Positions 19,721 to 29,282 of a stretch of 64,000 nucleotides of DNA are shown in pieces (position 1 is the first letter of the stretch; every line of letters starts with the position of its first letter). Location: positions 48,280 through 112,279 of the IMG/VR virus record IMGVR_UViG_3300030202_002737; one strand, given 5' to 3'. The notes beneath the pieces were generated by a model. That model saw nothing but the letters and a program-made list of their open reading frames with translations, did no database searches and was not told the DNA's origin. This DNA comes from a virus. The translations under genes were made by a program, and so were the position numbers.

Positions 19721-20149
19721 ATGGAAGTGCGAGTAATAAATAAATCAGATAATGATCTTCCTAGCTATGAAACATTAGGAAGTGCGGGGTGCGATGTTAG
19801 ATCAACTCATTCAGCAACAATAGGTCAAGGTTTGAGTACATTAATTAAAACCGGATTATATGTTGAAATTCCAGTAGGGTATGAAATACAAGTAAGACCT
19901 AGAAGTGGATTAGCATATAAAAAACAAATAACAGTTTTGAATTCTCCTGGCACTATAGACGCAGATTATAGAGGAGAAATTGGAGTAATTTTAATTAATC
20001 ATGGATTATCAACGGTTACTTTAGAAAAAGGCGAACGAATAGGACAATTAGTATTAAATAAAGTTGAACAAATAGAATGGAATCCTGTATTAGCATTAGC
20101 TGACACTACAAGAGGTTCTGGAGGCTTTGGTTCAACAGGAAAACAATAA
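19721..20149 (+). CDS. dut: dUTP diphosphatase (dUTPase)
   Basis: The 142-residue trimeric dUTPase has all five motifs: SAGCDVRS, PRSGLAYKK, GTIDADYRGEIGV, ERIGQLV and RGSGGFGSTG. It hydrolyses dUTP to dUMP, which keeps uracil out of DNA and feeds thymidylate synthesis. The ATG at 19721 follows the clamp stop by two bases. Confidence 0.95.
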   Translation: MEVRVINKSDNDLPSYETLGSAGCDVRSTHSATIGQGLSTLIKTGLYVEIPVGYEIQVRPRSGLAYKKQITVLNSPGTIDADYRGEIGVILINHGLSTVTLEKGERIGQLVLNKVEQIEWNPVLALADTTRGSGGFGSTGKQ

Positions 20150-20152
20150 ATT

Positions 20153-21079
20153 ATGTTTGGAGTAACAGAAAATACACTTTGGGTAGAATCATTTAGACCC
20201 GATACATTAGACGGATATATTGGTAATGAACATATTATTGATAAAGTCAAAATATTCATTGAAAATGGCGATGTTCCGCATTTATTATTTTATGGTGGAG
20301 CAGGCACAGGTAAGACTACATTAGCAAAGATCATTGCAAATAATGTAGATGCTGATTTAATGTATATTAATGCATCTGACGAAAACTCAGTAGACGCAGT
20401 AAGAGATAAAATAAAAAGATATGCATCTACAGTAGGATTTAAACGATGGAAAATTGTTATATTAGATGAAGCTGACTATCTTACCCCTAATGCACAAGCA
20501 GCATTAAGAAACTTAATGGAAACATATAGTAAGACTACAAGATTTATATTAACATGTAATTATGTTGAAAAGATTATAGATCCAATACAAAGTAGATGTC
20601 AGACATTTGGAATCGCACCTCCAGGCAAAGCAGACGTTGCAAAAAGATTAGTTACTGTGTTAGAAGAGAAACAAGTTGAATATGAAATAAAAGATGTAGC
20701 AGCTATTATTAATTCTTCATATCCAGATATTCGTAGAGCAATTAATGCAGCACAAAGTCATGTTGTGAAAGGCAAATTAGTATTAGACAAAAATAGTGTT
20801 GTTCAAGCTAATTATATGACTGAATTATTAAATATTTTAAAAAATATTAAAGATAAAAAAGAATCTTTTAAGCAGATACGACAAATTATTGCAGATAGTA
20901 AAGTTAAAGATTTTACACCATTATATACATTTTTATTTGATAATTTAGATGAATTTGCAACTGGTAGTATAGCAGCATGTATATTAATTATTGCAGAATC
21001 TCAATATACAGATACTAGCGTAGTTGATAAAGAAATTAATACCATGGCAATGTTTGTTAAGTTAATGAATGAATTATAA
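20153..21079 (+). CDS. Clamp loader large subunit (T4 gp44-like, RFC family)
   Basis: This AAA+ ATPase of 308 residues has ESFRPDTLDGYIG, Walker A GGAGTGKT at residues 48-55, Walker B IVILDEADYL, sensor 1 FILTCNY and the SRC motif (IQSRCQTFGI) typical of RFC/gp44 subunits. It loads the clamp onto primed DNA. The gp62-like partner is at 21510. Confidence 0.93.
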   Translation: MFGVTENTLWVESFRPDTLDGYIGNEHIIDKVKIFIENGDVPHLLFYGGAGTGKTTLAKIIANNVDADLMYINASDENSVDAVRDKIKRYASTVGFKRWKIVILDEADYLTPNAQAALRNLMETYSKTTRFILTCNYVEKIIDPIQSRCQTFGIAPPGKADVAKRLVTVLEEKQVEYEIKDVAAIINSSYPDIRRAINAAQSHVVKGKLVLDKNSVVQANYMTELLNILKNIKDKKESFKQIRQIIADSKVKDFTPLYTFLFDNLDEFATGSIAACILIIAESQYTDTSVVDKEINTMAMFVKLMNEL

Positions 21080-21088
21080 AGGAATATT

Positions 21089-21301
21089 ATGAACAAAAAT
21101 CAACCAAATATTAATCCAGCTGATGCTGAGCCAATGATATGCTCTAATTGCAGCGGAATGTATTTTAGACAAGTAATGTGCATTAATAAATTATCTAGAT
21201 TCATAACAGGACATGATAAAGACACTGTTATCCCAGTACCGGTATTTAGATGCGATGATTGTGGCCATGTTCCAGAAGAATTTCAACCAGAGGTAAGATA
21301 A
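21089..21301 (+). CDS. Zinc-ribbon protein, 70 aa
   Basis: Two Cys pairs (CSNC near residue 18 and CDDC near residue 56) form a likely zinc ribbon. Such small proteins are often found beside phage clamp-loader genes, but no role can be given. An AAAGG site precedes the ATG, and the stop overlaps the next start. Confidence 0.7.
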   Translation: MNKNQPNINPADAEPMICSNCSGMYFRQVMCINKLSRFITGHDKDTVIPVPVFRCDDCGHVPEEFQPEVR

Positions 21302-21513
21302 TGGGAGCTCCTTACCCAAAACTCCCCGTTGTTTTAGTATTTAAATCATCTAATAGAAAAAATGCTAAAACCAAAATGAAAGTATTTAAAAACAAAAATA
21401 TTGACATTGTTAATGGAAAGAAAATGCCGGGCGTACCTGACAATGCGGTAATACTAGAATTAGCAATCGGCGAATCATTTATTGACACATATAAACAAAA
21501 ATATAAACTATGA
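21301..21513 (+). CDS. Hypothetical basic protein, 70 aa
   Basis: Unknown small Lys-rich protein ending in SFIDTYKQKYKL. Start at 21301 overlaps the upstream stop (TAATG), and its end overlaps the gp62-like gene by four bases (ATGA), giving a tight coupled block. Confidence 0.65.
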   Translation: MGAPYPKLPVVLVFKSSNRKNAKTKMKVFKNKNIDIVNGKKMPGVPDNAVILELAIGESFIDTYKQKYKL

Positions 21514-21953
21514 CAAAGAAACCTGCAACTATCTTCGATTTTATTAACGGAATGACACATGAAAAGAAAGAATGGTCTAAATATACAGATATAGACAAAA
21601 AGAAATTCTCTCCTTTTATTGTTAATAGATGGTTATCAATGAAAATGGAACTAATTGAAGTAATTAATCAGTTACAAAAATATACAATTGGGTTATTATC
21701 GCCTAGAGATACTTATCGTCTCTATCACGGCTTATTACCAGCCCAGAGAACCTTTGCTAAGTACATTAAAGGAAAAAAGGAAGATAAGTATAATACTGAT
21801 TTAGTTTCACAAATTGCAGACCACTATCTAGTAAGTAAAACAGAAGCCATTGATTACATTGAATTAATGCCTAAAGATAGTTGCAGTACTTTGTTATCAA
21901 TGTATGGATATAATACAAAAGAAATTAAAACAATGTTAAAAGGGAAGAAATGA
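21510..21953 (+). CDS. Clamp loader small subunit (T4 gp62-like)
   Basis: The 147-residue protein fits the gp62 pattern. FDFINGMTHEKKEW is followed by KFSPFIVNRWLSM, a Met-rich helical turn, and the QRTFAKYIKGKKE segment that resembles the RGKRYGKWAK end of T4 gp62. It would complete the gp44/62 loader. Sequence similarity is low but order, size and position after the large subunit agree. Confidence 0.75.
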   Translation: MTKKPATIFDFINGMTHEKKEWSKYTDIDKKKFSPFIVNRWLSMKMELIEVINQLQKYTIGLLSPRDTYRLYHGLLPAQRTFAKYIKGKKEDKYNTDLVSQIADHYLVSKTEAIDYIELMPKDSCSTLLSMYGYNTKEIKTMLKGKK

Positions 21954-22177
21954 CATTTGAATCAACAAATACAGGATCAATTAATACTCAATATCATTAT
22001 GTTGGTAAATCGAGTCTATACAAATTTGCAGAAGAATGGGACTTAAACTCATATGAGTTTGACATACTTAAACGTATAGTTAGGTGCAGAAAAAAAGGAT
22101 CATTCGAAGAAGATCTAAAAAAGTCAAAGGATTTAATTGATATTTATCTTACTGAACATTTGGATCAATCCGAATAA
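21950..22177 (+). CDS. DUF3310-like small protein, 75 aa
   Basis: The pattern YHYVGKSSLYKFAEEW ... FDILKRIVRCRKKGSFEEDLKKS resembles DUF3310 proteins, which are short helical phage proteins of uncertain function sometimes called nucleotide-kinase-like. The call rests on the K-G-x5-DLKK stretch. It ends at the next promoter. Confidence 0.55.
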   Translation: MTFESTNTGSINTQYHYVGKSSLYKFAEEWDLNSYEFDILKRIVRCRKKGSFEEDLKKSKDLIDIYLTEHLDQSE

Positions 22178-22188
22178 TTTCTTATAAT
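22160..22188 (+). promoter_or_regulatory. Promoter TTGGAT-17-TATAAT at the 3' end of the DUF3310-like gene
   Basis: TTGGAT 22160-22165 lies inside the upstream gene; TATAAT 22183-22188, 14 bp before the ATG at 22203. Confidence 0.7.
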
Positions 22189-22202
22189 ATAATAAAAATA
22201 TT

Positions 22203-22787
22203 ATGGCAAATAACGTATATACTGTTGTAAGTATAGAATCATCTGTAGAAGTTCTAAAAAATTTCGCAGACAAATTATTTACTCCAGAAGTAGAAGAAGC
22301 TGATTGGCAACTTAAAAGTAGTATAATAGCTGATAACTTATATGGATTATTATATAAAGATTATCCTAAAGACAATTTAACTAGAGATTGGATGATTGAA
22401 AATGTAGGAGCAAAATGGTGTTTTGTACACGATTGGCATATAGATGACGATATAATTGATTTAACATTTGATTCAGCATGGTATCCACCAGAAGAATTAT
22501 TTCATGAACTAGCAGATTGGTTTACAAAGCGTGGTGAATTCGAAATGGAAGCTAGAAGTGAAGATGAAGCATATTTACATGTATCAGGAGGTTATGCAAA
22601 TCATAATGGATCTGATTTTATTTGTGATGATGAAGATCTTCCAGAATATCCAGATGAAGACGATTTTATAGAAAATAAAGATCAATATGCTTATGATGAA
22701 GCAGTTGAAAATTTTTATGATAAAATTTCTGAAATAAAAGATGATCTTATAAATGAGTGTAAACAAGGCCTTTTAATCTACCCATAA
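22203..22787 (+). CDS. YubB/Api92-like ferredoxin-fold protein, 194 aa
   Basis: WCFVHDWHIDDD and LTFDSAWYPPEELFHELADWF match the core of the YubB ferredoxin-like family (DUF1281) found on plasmids and phages. The C-terminal half is strongly acidic (DDEDLPEYPDEDDF). Function of the family is unknown. It is the first gene after a promoter. Confidence 0.65.
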   Translation: MANNVYTVVSIESSVEVLKNFADKLFTPEVEEADWQLKSSIIADNLYGLLYKDYPKDNLTRDWMIENVGAKWCFVHDWHIDDDIIDLTFDSAWYPPEELFHELADWFTKRGEFEMEARSEDEAYLHVSGGYANHNGSDFICDDEDLPEYPDEDDFIENKDQYAYDEAVENFYDKISEIKDDLINECKQGLLIYP

Positions 22788-22789
22788 TT

Positions 22790-23743
22790 ATGAAAACCGG
22801 ATATATAAACCCAATATATAAATTATCATTAAATGATGTATCAAAAGTTCCGGCTAAGATATCATATTCACAATGGTCAATGTTTTCAAAATGTCCTAAA
22901 CAATGGAAGCTTTCATATATTGATAAGTTAGCTCCATTTACTCATAGTATTGCAACATGTTTTGGAACTGCCTTCCATGAAACATTGCAAGAATATTTAA
23001 CTGTATTATATACTGATTCAGTCAAGGCAGCAAATGAAATAAATCTTCACGATTTGCTATTAACATATTTGAAGTTAGAATATAGCAAAGGAGTAAAAGC
23101 AAATAATGGAGAACATTTTTCAACCCCAACTGAATTAGCAGAACATTTAAATGATGGAGTACAAATATTAGATTGGTTCAAAAAAAGAAGATCTCAATAT
23201 TTTTCTACTAAAAATATGGAACTAGTTGGGATAGAAGTAGAATTAGGAGTACCAGCATCATCAGTTAATAAAAATGTTTATTGGTACGGATTTATAGATA
23301 TTGTAGTTAGAGATACTGTATTAAATACAATAAAAATAATAGATATTAAAACTAGCCGAATGGGCTGGAACAAATGGCAAAAAGCTGATAAGCTTAAAGC
23401 AGCACAATTGGTTGCTTATAAAAAATACTTTTCCGACCAATTTGGAACTCCAATTGACAATATTGATATTGAATTCTTTATAGTGAAACGAAAGTTACTA
23501 GAAGAATCAATGTTTCCACAAAAGCGTATACAGATACTTAATCCGGCTTCTGGATCAATTACTAGAAAAAAGATTCAACGTGATATTGACTCATTTATAG
23601 AATTTTGTTTTGATGAAACTGGCAAGAAGCGAGTAGAACAAAATTATCTATCTATTGCTGGTAAAGGATCTAAACATTGTAAGTGGTGTCCATTTAAGAT
23701 GGATTATGATAATTGTCCCAAAGAAGATAGGATTCGTCAATAA
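22790..23743 (+). CDS. PD-(D/E)XK nuclease, Cas4/RecB-like, with C-terminal cysteines
   Basis: SYSQWSMFSKCPKQWKLSYID is the usual start of RecB/Cas4-type nucleases. GTAFHETLQEY, YGFIDIVV and IIDIKTSR supply the His, Asp and D-x-K catalytic residues. Near the end HCKWCPF and NCPKE, with the N-terminal Cys, could hold an iron-sulfur cluster. It would process DNA ends for recombination or degrade host DNA. Length is 317 residues. Confidence 0.82.
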   Translation: MKTGYINPIYKLSLNDVSKVPAKISYSQWSMFSKCPKQWKLSYIDKLAPFTHSIATCFGTAFHETLQEYLTVLYTDSVKAANEINLHDLLLTYLKLEYSKGVKANNGEHFSTPTELAEHLNDGVQILDWFKKRRSQYFSTKNMELVGIEVELGVPASSVNKNVYWYGFIDIVVRDTVLNTIKIIDIKTSRMGWNKWQKADKLKAAQLVAYKKYFSDQFGTPIDNIDIEFFIVKRKLLEESMFPQKRIQILNPASGSITRKKIQRDIDSFIEFCFDETGKKRVEQNYLSIAGKGSKHCKWCPFKMDYDNCPKEDRIRQ

Positions 23744-23756
23744 TTTTTAATATAAT
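23728..23756 (+). promoter_or_regulatory. Promoter TAGGAT-17-TATAAT
   Basis: TAGGAT 23728-23733, 17 bp, TATAAT 23751-23756. It serves the gene at 23773, which also has an AAAAAGG ribosome site. Confidence 0.6.
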
Positions 23757-23772
23757 AAATAAAAAGGAAAAT

Positions 23773-24021
23773 ATGAATGGATTATTATTAGACGCTTTAT
23801 ATGCAAAATACCATGCACAAAAAGCAGTAGCAGTAGCAAAGTTAGATGTTTATTTAAACAATGCAGTTGGAATAGGCGAACACCCAGATTTAGTTGCAGA
23901 AATAGATAAGTTTATAGAAAAGTTTGCAGATGCACAAGGTAAATTAGACGCACTAAAAATGATGTTAGCACATACCACAGATGCTAAAACTCCAACCACA
24001 AAAACAGTTATCAAAGGATAA
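23773..24021 (+). CDS. Hypothetical helical protein, 82 aa
   Basis: Ala/Leu/Lys-rich amphipathic helices with a central VGIGEHPDLVAEID segment. Similar short helical proteins occur in other large phages without a known role. It is followed directly by the SLOG-like gene. Confidence 0.65.
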   Translation: MNGLLLDALYAKYHAQKAVAVAKLDVYLNNAVGIGEHPDLVAEIDKFIEKFADAQGKLDALKMMLAHTTDAKTPTTKTVIKG

Positions 24022-24423
24022 ATGAAAATTGCTGTTATTGGAAATAAAGAATGGCAAAATAAAAGAAAAGTACAACAAGTACTTTCAGAATTAAAACAAA
24101 AATTTAAACAAGAATTAATTATTGTATCTGGTGGAGGCTCTGAAGGAGCTAATCATATGGTTAAAAAATTTGCATTAGAATTTGGAATATCATATCAAGA
24201 ATATAATCCATCATATACAGGAAGAAATTTATATTCAATGTTACCAGAGTCATATTATGGAAAGAAATATCACTTTTCGCAATTATTACATAGAATGAAA
24301 TTATTGGCAGAAAATTGTGATTATATGATAATTATGAATAATGAAAATAATTTGAATCCGCAATTAAAAACAGCATATAATAAAATAAAAAAATTAAAAA
24401 AGCCTGTTGTTATTTTAGGTTGA
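24022..24423 (+). CDS. SLOG/YspA-like (DUF2493-type) Rossmann protein
   Basis: MKIAVIGNKEW and IIVSGGGSEGANHMVKKFA match the glycine-rich nucleotide-binding loop of the SLOG superfamily (DprA, YspA and lysine-decarboxylase-like proteins). Such proteins bind nucleotides or nucleotide-derived signals. The 133-residue size fits stand-alone YspA-type members. Confidence 0.7.
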   Translation: MKIAVIGNKEWQNKRKVQQVLSELKQKFKQELIIVSGGGSEGANHMVKKFALEFGISYQEYNPSYTGRNLYSMLPESYYGKKYHFSQLLHRMKLLAENCDYMIIMNNENNLNPQLKTAYNKIKKLKKPVVILG

Positions 24424-24444
24424 TATTTATAATAAAGTTATTAT
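24416..24444 (+). promoter_or_regulatory. Promoter TAGGTT-17-TATTAT before the sugar island
   Basis: TAGGTT 24416-24421, 17 bp, TATTAT 24439-24444. The -35 box is the weakest of the series. It is the only promoter-like site seen before the roughly 12-kb glycosyltransferase operon. Confidence 0.5.
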
Positions 24445-24463
24445 ATATTTATAAAGGTTATTA

Positions 24464-25921
24464 ATGAAAAAAAAGAAAATTCTGTTATTAGCAGACGATT
24501 TTAGATTACCTTCTGGAATTGGAACCATTTCAAAAGAAATTATTTTAAATACAGTACACAAATATGATTGGGTACAAATAGGAGCAGCAGTTAAACATCC
24601 AGATACTGGAAAAATGTTTGATTTATCTGCAGATGTTCGTCGGGAAACAGGCGTTCAAGATGCAGACGTAAAAGTTATACCATCTGATGGATATGGAAAT
24701 AGAAATTTATTATTTGCAATAATTCAATCAGAAAAACCAGACGCTATATTCCACTTTACCGATCCGAGATATTGGGAATGGTTATACGCATTAGAACATG
24801 AAATTAAAACATCATTTAATATTCCATTGATATATTATTCAATTTGGGACGATCTACCATATCCAATGTGGAATGCCCCATTTTACGGTAGCTGTGACTT
24901 AATAATGGGAATTTCGAAACAATCTGATAATATACATCGAGAGGTGTTGGAACAGAACGGATTTGGGGTGTATGACTTTGATACAGAAGACAACACTAAA
25001 AAGCCAGATCCAAATTTGGAATGGGATGAAGTAATTACTGGATATGTTCCGCATGGGTTGAACCATAATATATATAAACCTATATCCGAAACAGATACAA
25101 CATATAAAAAGTTTCATGATGATATAAAACTTAAAAATGGAATTGAATTTTTAGTATTTTGGAATAATCGTAATATCAGGCGAAAACAGCCTGGAGATGT
25201 AATATTAGCATTCAAGAAATTTAGAGATAATTTACCAAAAGATAAACAAGATACAGTAGGGTTGCTAATGCATACTCAAATTGTAGATAATAATGGCACA
25301 GACCTTAGAACAATACATGAAAATATTGCACCAGATTGTAAAATATTATTTTCAGAAGCCAGAATATCTTCAGTAGAATTAAATGCAATGTATAATGTTG
25401 CAGACGTAACTATTAATATTGCGTCTAACGAAGGATGGGGATTGAGTAGTACAGAATCATTGTTATCAGGTACTCCAATTATTAATAATGTTACAGGTGG
25501 ATTACAAGATCAATGTAGATTTGAAGATGCTGATGGTAATTGGTTAAGATTTAACGGAGAATTTTCTACCAATCATAAAGGTAATTTTAAAAAGCATGGC
25601 AAATGGGTACAACCAGTATTTCCATCTAATCGATCTATGCAAGGTTCACCTAAAACTCCATATATTTTTGACGACAGATGTCAATATGAAGAAGTATCAG
25701 ATGCAATTGCAGCATGGTATTTTACACCAGCAGAAGAGAGAGAAGAATGTGGCGAAGCTGGCAGGGAGTTTTGTTTATCTCATGGATTAACATCAAAACA
25801 AATGGGTAATAAAATGATCGAAATGATCGACTTTTTATTCGATTATCCTAAAGATAAAAGACCAAAATATACATTAAATAAAGTAGAATCAACAACATAT
25901 AAAGAAATGGGTATAGTATGA
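24464..25921 (+). CDS. Glycosyltransferase family 4-like, 485 aa
   Basis: A GT-B enzyme. The N-terminal acceptor domain starts ILLLADDFRLPSGIGTISKE. The C-terminal domain has FLVFWNNRNIRRKQPGD and NEGWGLSSTESLLSGTPII, the E-x7-E donor-sugar region. It opens the sugar island and has an AAAGG ribosome site. Donor and acceptor cannot be told from sequence. Confidence 0.82.
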   Translation: MKKKKILLLADDFRLPSGIGTISKEIILNTVHKYDWVQIGAAVKHPDTGKMFDLSADVRRETGVQDADVKVIPSDGYGNRNLLFAIIQSEKPDAIFHFTDPRYWEWLYALEHEIKTSFNIPLIYYSIWDDLPYPMWNAPFYGSCDLIMGISKQSDNIHREVLEQNGFGVYDFDTEDNTKKPDPNLEWDEVITGYVPHGLNHNIYKPISETDTTYKKFHDDIKLKNGIEFLVFWNNRNIRRKQPGDVILAFKKFRDNLPKDKQDTVGLLMHTQIVDNNGTDLRTIHENIAPDCKILFSEARISSVELNAMYNVADVTINIASNEGWGLSSTESLLSGTPIINNVTGGLQDQCRFEDADGNWLRFNGEFSTNHKGNFKKHGKWVQPVFPSNRSMQGSPKTPYIFDDRCQYEEVSDAIAAWYFTPAEEREECGEAGREFCLSHGLTSKQMGNKMIEMIDFLFDYPKDKRPKYTLNKVESTTYKEMGIV

Positions 25922-27231
25922 AAAAATGTGTTATTTCAAGTCCAGTAGCTACACAATCGGGGTACGGACATCACGCGCGAGAATTTATTAGTCATATAAT
26001 AGAACAAAAAGAAACAGAATGGGATATTAAATTACTTTCAATGCCATGGGGCAACACCCCATTTACATATCCAGTACCAACAGAATGGCAAAGTAAATTT
26101 GTTCCACTTCCATTATCAGAACAACCAGATATATGGGTTCAGATAACAGTACCAAATGAATTTCAAAAAGTTGGTAGATATAATATTGGGGTAACAGCTG
26201 GTACCGAAGGCGATGTAGGTCCAAAAGAATGGATTGAATGTATTAATAGAATGGATGTTATTGTTGTACCATCTGAGTTTACTAAACAAACTTTTATAAA
26301 TACTGCTAAAAAACATAATATGTTGATATCTACTGATATACAAGTCATATCAGAATATTTTGATCAATCTATATATAAACCAATTAAAGACAAATCATTA
26401 ACAATATTAAATGATATTCATGAACAGTTTTGTTATTTATTTGTTGGCCATTGGCTAGAAGGCCAATTGGGCGAAGATAGAAAAAATATTAGTGGCCTAA
26501 TTAACGTATTTTTTGAAACATTTAAAAATAAAACAAATGTTCCAGGATTAATATTAAAAACTGGAGGAGCAACATATTCAGTAACTGACAAGCATGCAAT
26601 TGAACATAAGATTAATCAAATTCGTGCACTATACCCTAAACAAACAAAATTACCTAATGTTTATCTATTACATGGAGACTTAACTGATGATGAAATGAAT
26701 TTACTTTATAATCATACAAAGGTTAAATCAATGATATCATTTACTAAAGCTGAAGGGTTTGGTCGTCCATTATTAGAGTTTGCAACAACAGGTAAGCCTA
26801 TTATAGCTCCACATTATTCGGGACAAGCTGATTTTTTACAAAAAGAAAATATTATTGCATTAATTGGAGGATTAACACCAATACACCAATCAGCACAGAA
26901 TCCATTTTTAATTAATGAAGCTAAATGGTTTACTCCGGATTATGGATATGCAAAAAAAGCATTAAAAGAAGTTCATAAACAATATAATAAATTTTTACCA
27001 GGTTCTAGAGCTCAGAAAAAATTTGTTAATGAAAAATTCACTAGAAATTCAATGAAAGAAAAATATAGTAAGTTAATTGAAACTATTGATATTGGAACTA
27101 AACATATACCTGATACAACGCAATTACAGTTACCTAAATTATCGTTGCCTAAAATAAATAAAACAACAAAATCTAGTTTACCTAATTCCGGAAATACAAA
27201 TATTAAATTACCAAAGTTGAACAAAGTATGA
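25918..27231 (+). CDS. Glycosyltransferase group 1, 437 aa
   Basis: A GT-B protein with SGYGHHAREFI near the start and SFTKAEGFGRPLLEFATTGKPIIAPHYSG in the donor-binding part. A low-complexity tail rich in Lys, Leu, Pro and Asn (repeated KLPKL/SLPK units near residues 405-437) follows the enzyme domain. Overlaps its upstream neighbour by ATGA. Confidence 0.8.
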   Translation: MKKCVISSPVATQSGYGHHAREFISHIIEQKETEWDIKLLSMPWGNTPFTYPVPTEWQSKFVPLPLSEQPDIWVQITVPNEFQKVGRYNIGVTAGTEGDVGPKEWIECINRMDVIVVPSEFTKQTFINTAKKHNMLISTDIQVISEYFDQSIYKPIKDKSLTILNDIHEQFCYLFVGHWLEGQLGEDRKNISGLINVFFETFKNKTNVPGLILKTGGATYSVTDKHAIEHKINQIRALYPKQTKLPNVYLLHGDLTDDEMNLLYNHTKVKSMISFTKAEGFGRPLLEFATTGKPIIAPHYSGQADFLQKENIIALIGGLTPIHQSAQNPFLINEAKWFTPDYGYAKKALKEVHKQYNKFLPGSRAQKKFVNEKFTRNSMKEKYSKLIETIDIGTKHIPDTTQLQLPKLSLPKINKTTKSSLPNSGNTNIKLPKLNKV

Positions 27232-27857
27232 AAATAGGATATTTTATAACAGCTTGTAATGAATTTGAAGAATTGGCAAGATTATTACTAATGCTAAAAA
27301 CAAATATTTCTGATACTGATTGTATAGGAATATTATTAGATGAGACAAATCATACTGATGAAGTTCGGGAATTATGTGAGAAATTTTTACTTCCCGATGA
27401 TTCAATTCGATTAGCATATGCCCCATTAAATAATGATTTTGCTACATTTAAAAATACTGGCTATGAATTATTCCGTGATTGTGATTGGATATTTCAATTG
27501 GATGCAGACGAGATACCTTCTGAGATTCTAGTTAATAATTTACATCCTATATTAGAAATGAATCCTAGTGTCGAATTAATATACATACCAAGAATAAATA
27601 CAGTTGAAGGCTTAACTCAAACTCATATAGAAAAATGGGAATGGCAAGTTAATAACGAAGGATGGGTCAATTGGCCTGATTATCAAGGTAGAATATATAA
27701 ACGAGACAAAAATATAAATTGGGTAGGAAAAGTACATGAAAGAATAGAAGGGCATAAAGCTTTATCTCAAGTGCCACCTAATGAAGAATTAGCATTACAT
27801 CATCCAAAGACAATAGATAAACAAGAACGTCAAAACGAATATTACGAAACGATTTAA
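27228..27857 (+). CDS. Glycosyltransferase family 2 (GT-A), 209 aa
   Basis: MKIGYFITACNEFEELARLL is a typical GT2 start, and IFQLDADEI carries the DxD-type metal/donor site. GWVNWPDYQGRIYKR and VHERIEGHK resemble the SPBP/tetratricopeptide-type GT2 enzymes that act on surface glycans. Overlaps both neighbours by stop/start coupling. Confidence 0.78.
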   Translation: MKIGYFITACNEFEELARLLLMLKTNISDTDCIGILLDETNHTDEVRELCEKFLLPDDSIRLAYAPLNNDFATFKNTGYELFRDCDWIFQLDADEIPSEILVNNLHPILEMNPSVELIYIPRINTVEGLTQTHIEKWEWQVNNEGWVNWPDYQGRIYKRDKNINWVGKVHERIEGHKALSQVPPNEELALHHPKTIDKQERQNEYYETI

Positions 27858-28546
27858 TGAGTTGGCTATCTGAATATATTGATTGTATTGTCTATATAAA
27901 TCTAGACGAAAGACAAGACAGGCGTACTAAATGTGAAGAAGCGCTTAATAGTGTAAATATTACTAATTATTACCGAGTTCCAGCTATTAAAGATAATATC
28001 GGTATACGAGGTTGTACATTATCACATTATAATATAGTAAAGCATGCTAAAGAAAATAATTATAAAAATATATTAATATTTGAAGATGATTTTACTATTA
28101 CTAATCCTTCTACATTTAAATCTACTTTATTAGCATCATTACAACAAATTGAAACAAATAATCTAAGTCCTCATATGCTTTATTTAGGCGGCAATTTATT
28201 AACTGGATATGTTGAAACTAATAAAAAGATCGATAAAAATTTATTTAGAATAGGCGGAGCAAAAACAACTCATTCATACATTGTTTATGAAAGTATGTAT
28301 GATACTATACTAAACAAATATGATAACGTTAACTTTTATGATAATACCATATGGTCAGGTCCTAGCCGTGTAAATATTGATTTTTATTATCTTTCTGAAA
28401 TACATCATAATCCTAATTATAATATATTTGGTTGTTATCCTTGCCTAACAGATCAAGCAGATGATTATAGTGATATAGAGCAGAAAGTTGTAAATTATAA
28501 TTTATCACAATCTTGGAATTCAATATTAGAGGATAGTAATGATTAG
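27857..28546 (+). CDS. Glycosyltransferase family 25-like (LPS type), 229 aa
   Basis: IVYINLDERQDRRTKCEEAL, the GCTLSHYNIVKHA segment and LIFEDDF match GT25 enzymes such as LPS galactosyl- or glucosyltransferases. ALS/TLSH and EDD are the family's conserved donor-binding parts. Part of the same coupled operon. Confidence 0.78.
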   Translation: MSWLSEYIDCIVYINLDERQDRRTKCEEALNSVNITNYYRVPAIKDNIGIRGCTLSHYNIVKHAKENNYKNILIFEDDFTITNPSTFKSTLLASLQQIETNNLSPHMLYLGGNLLTGYVETNKKIDKNLFRIGGAKTTHSYIVYESMYDTILNKYDNVNFYDNTIWSGPSRVNIDFYYLSEIHHNPNYNIFGCYPCLTDQADDYSDIEQKVVNYNLSQSWNSILEDSND

Positions 28547-29282
28547 CTGTAAACTACAAGGAGGTTTAGGTAACTACTTATTTCAAGTAGCTGCAATGTA
28601 CTCATTGTCTGAAGATGTAGGTTTTAATATCCAAGATGCTACACAAGTGCATGGCAATATTAAAAAGTATCTTAGAAATATATTTAGAAAAATAAATCAA
28701 AATGTTGAAGGATTGCAATATGAGTATGATGAACCATCTTTTACATATCAACCACTACCTACATATAATAACATACTATTCAACGGATATTTTCAAAGTG
28801 AAAAATATCTAGATAGGATAAAAATATTAGATTTATATTCAATTGATAAAGCTTCAAATACATATATACAAACTAAATATGCTAATATGTTATCAAATTC
28901 TGTTTCTATTCATGTACGACGGGGTGATTATTTAAATAAACAAGATAAACATCCTGTACAGGATATAAATTATTATAATTCAGCTATGACATATTTCAAT
29001 AATTGTGATAATTTTCTTATATTTAGTGATGATATAGTATGGTGTAAAAATAATTTTGTAGGCGATAAATTTATATTTATCGAAGGAGAAGAAGATTATA
29101 TAGATTTGTGGTTAATGTCATTATGCAATCATAATATAATTGCAAATTCATCATTTAGCTGGTGGGGGGCATGGTTAAATAAAAATAATAATAAAACAGT
29201 AATTGCTCCTAAAAATTGGTTTGGTCCTAATAAAAAATTAGATCCAACTGATTTATATTGTAAAGATTGGTTAGTAATATGA
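28539..29282 (+). CDS. Alpha-1,2-fucosyltransferase-like glycosyltransferase (GT11)
   Basis: The GT11 signature is clear: LQGGLGNYLFQVAAMYSL at the start, SIHVRRGDYLN at residues 123-133, NCDNFLIFSDD, and SSFSWWGAWL near the end. GT11 enzymes transfer L-fucose from GDP-fucose; close relatives can use GDP-colitose. The GDP-sugar genes lie directly downstream, which supports a fucose- or colitose-type donor. Confidence 0.87.
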   Translation: MISCKLQGGLGNYLFQVAAMYSLSEDVGFNIQDATQVHGNIKKYLRNIFRKINQNVEGLQYEYDEPSFTYQPLPTYNNILFNGYFQSEKYLDRIKILDLYSIDKASNTYIQTKYANMLSNSVSIHVRRGDYLNKQDKHPVQDINYYNSAMTYFNNCDNFLIFSDDIVWCKNNFVGDKFIFIEGEEDYIDLWLMSLCNHNIIANSSFSWWGAWLNKNNNKTVIAPKNWFGPNKKLDPTDLYCKDWLVI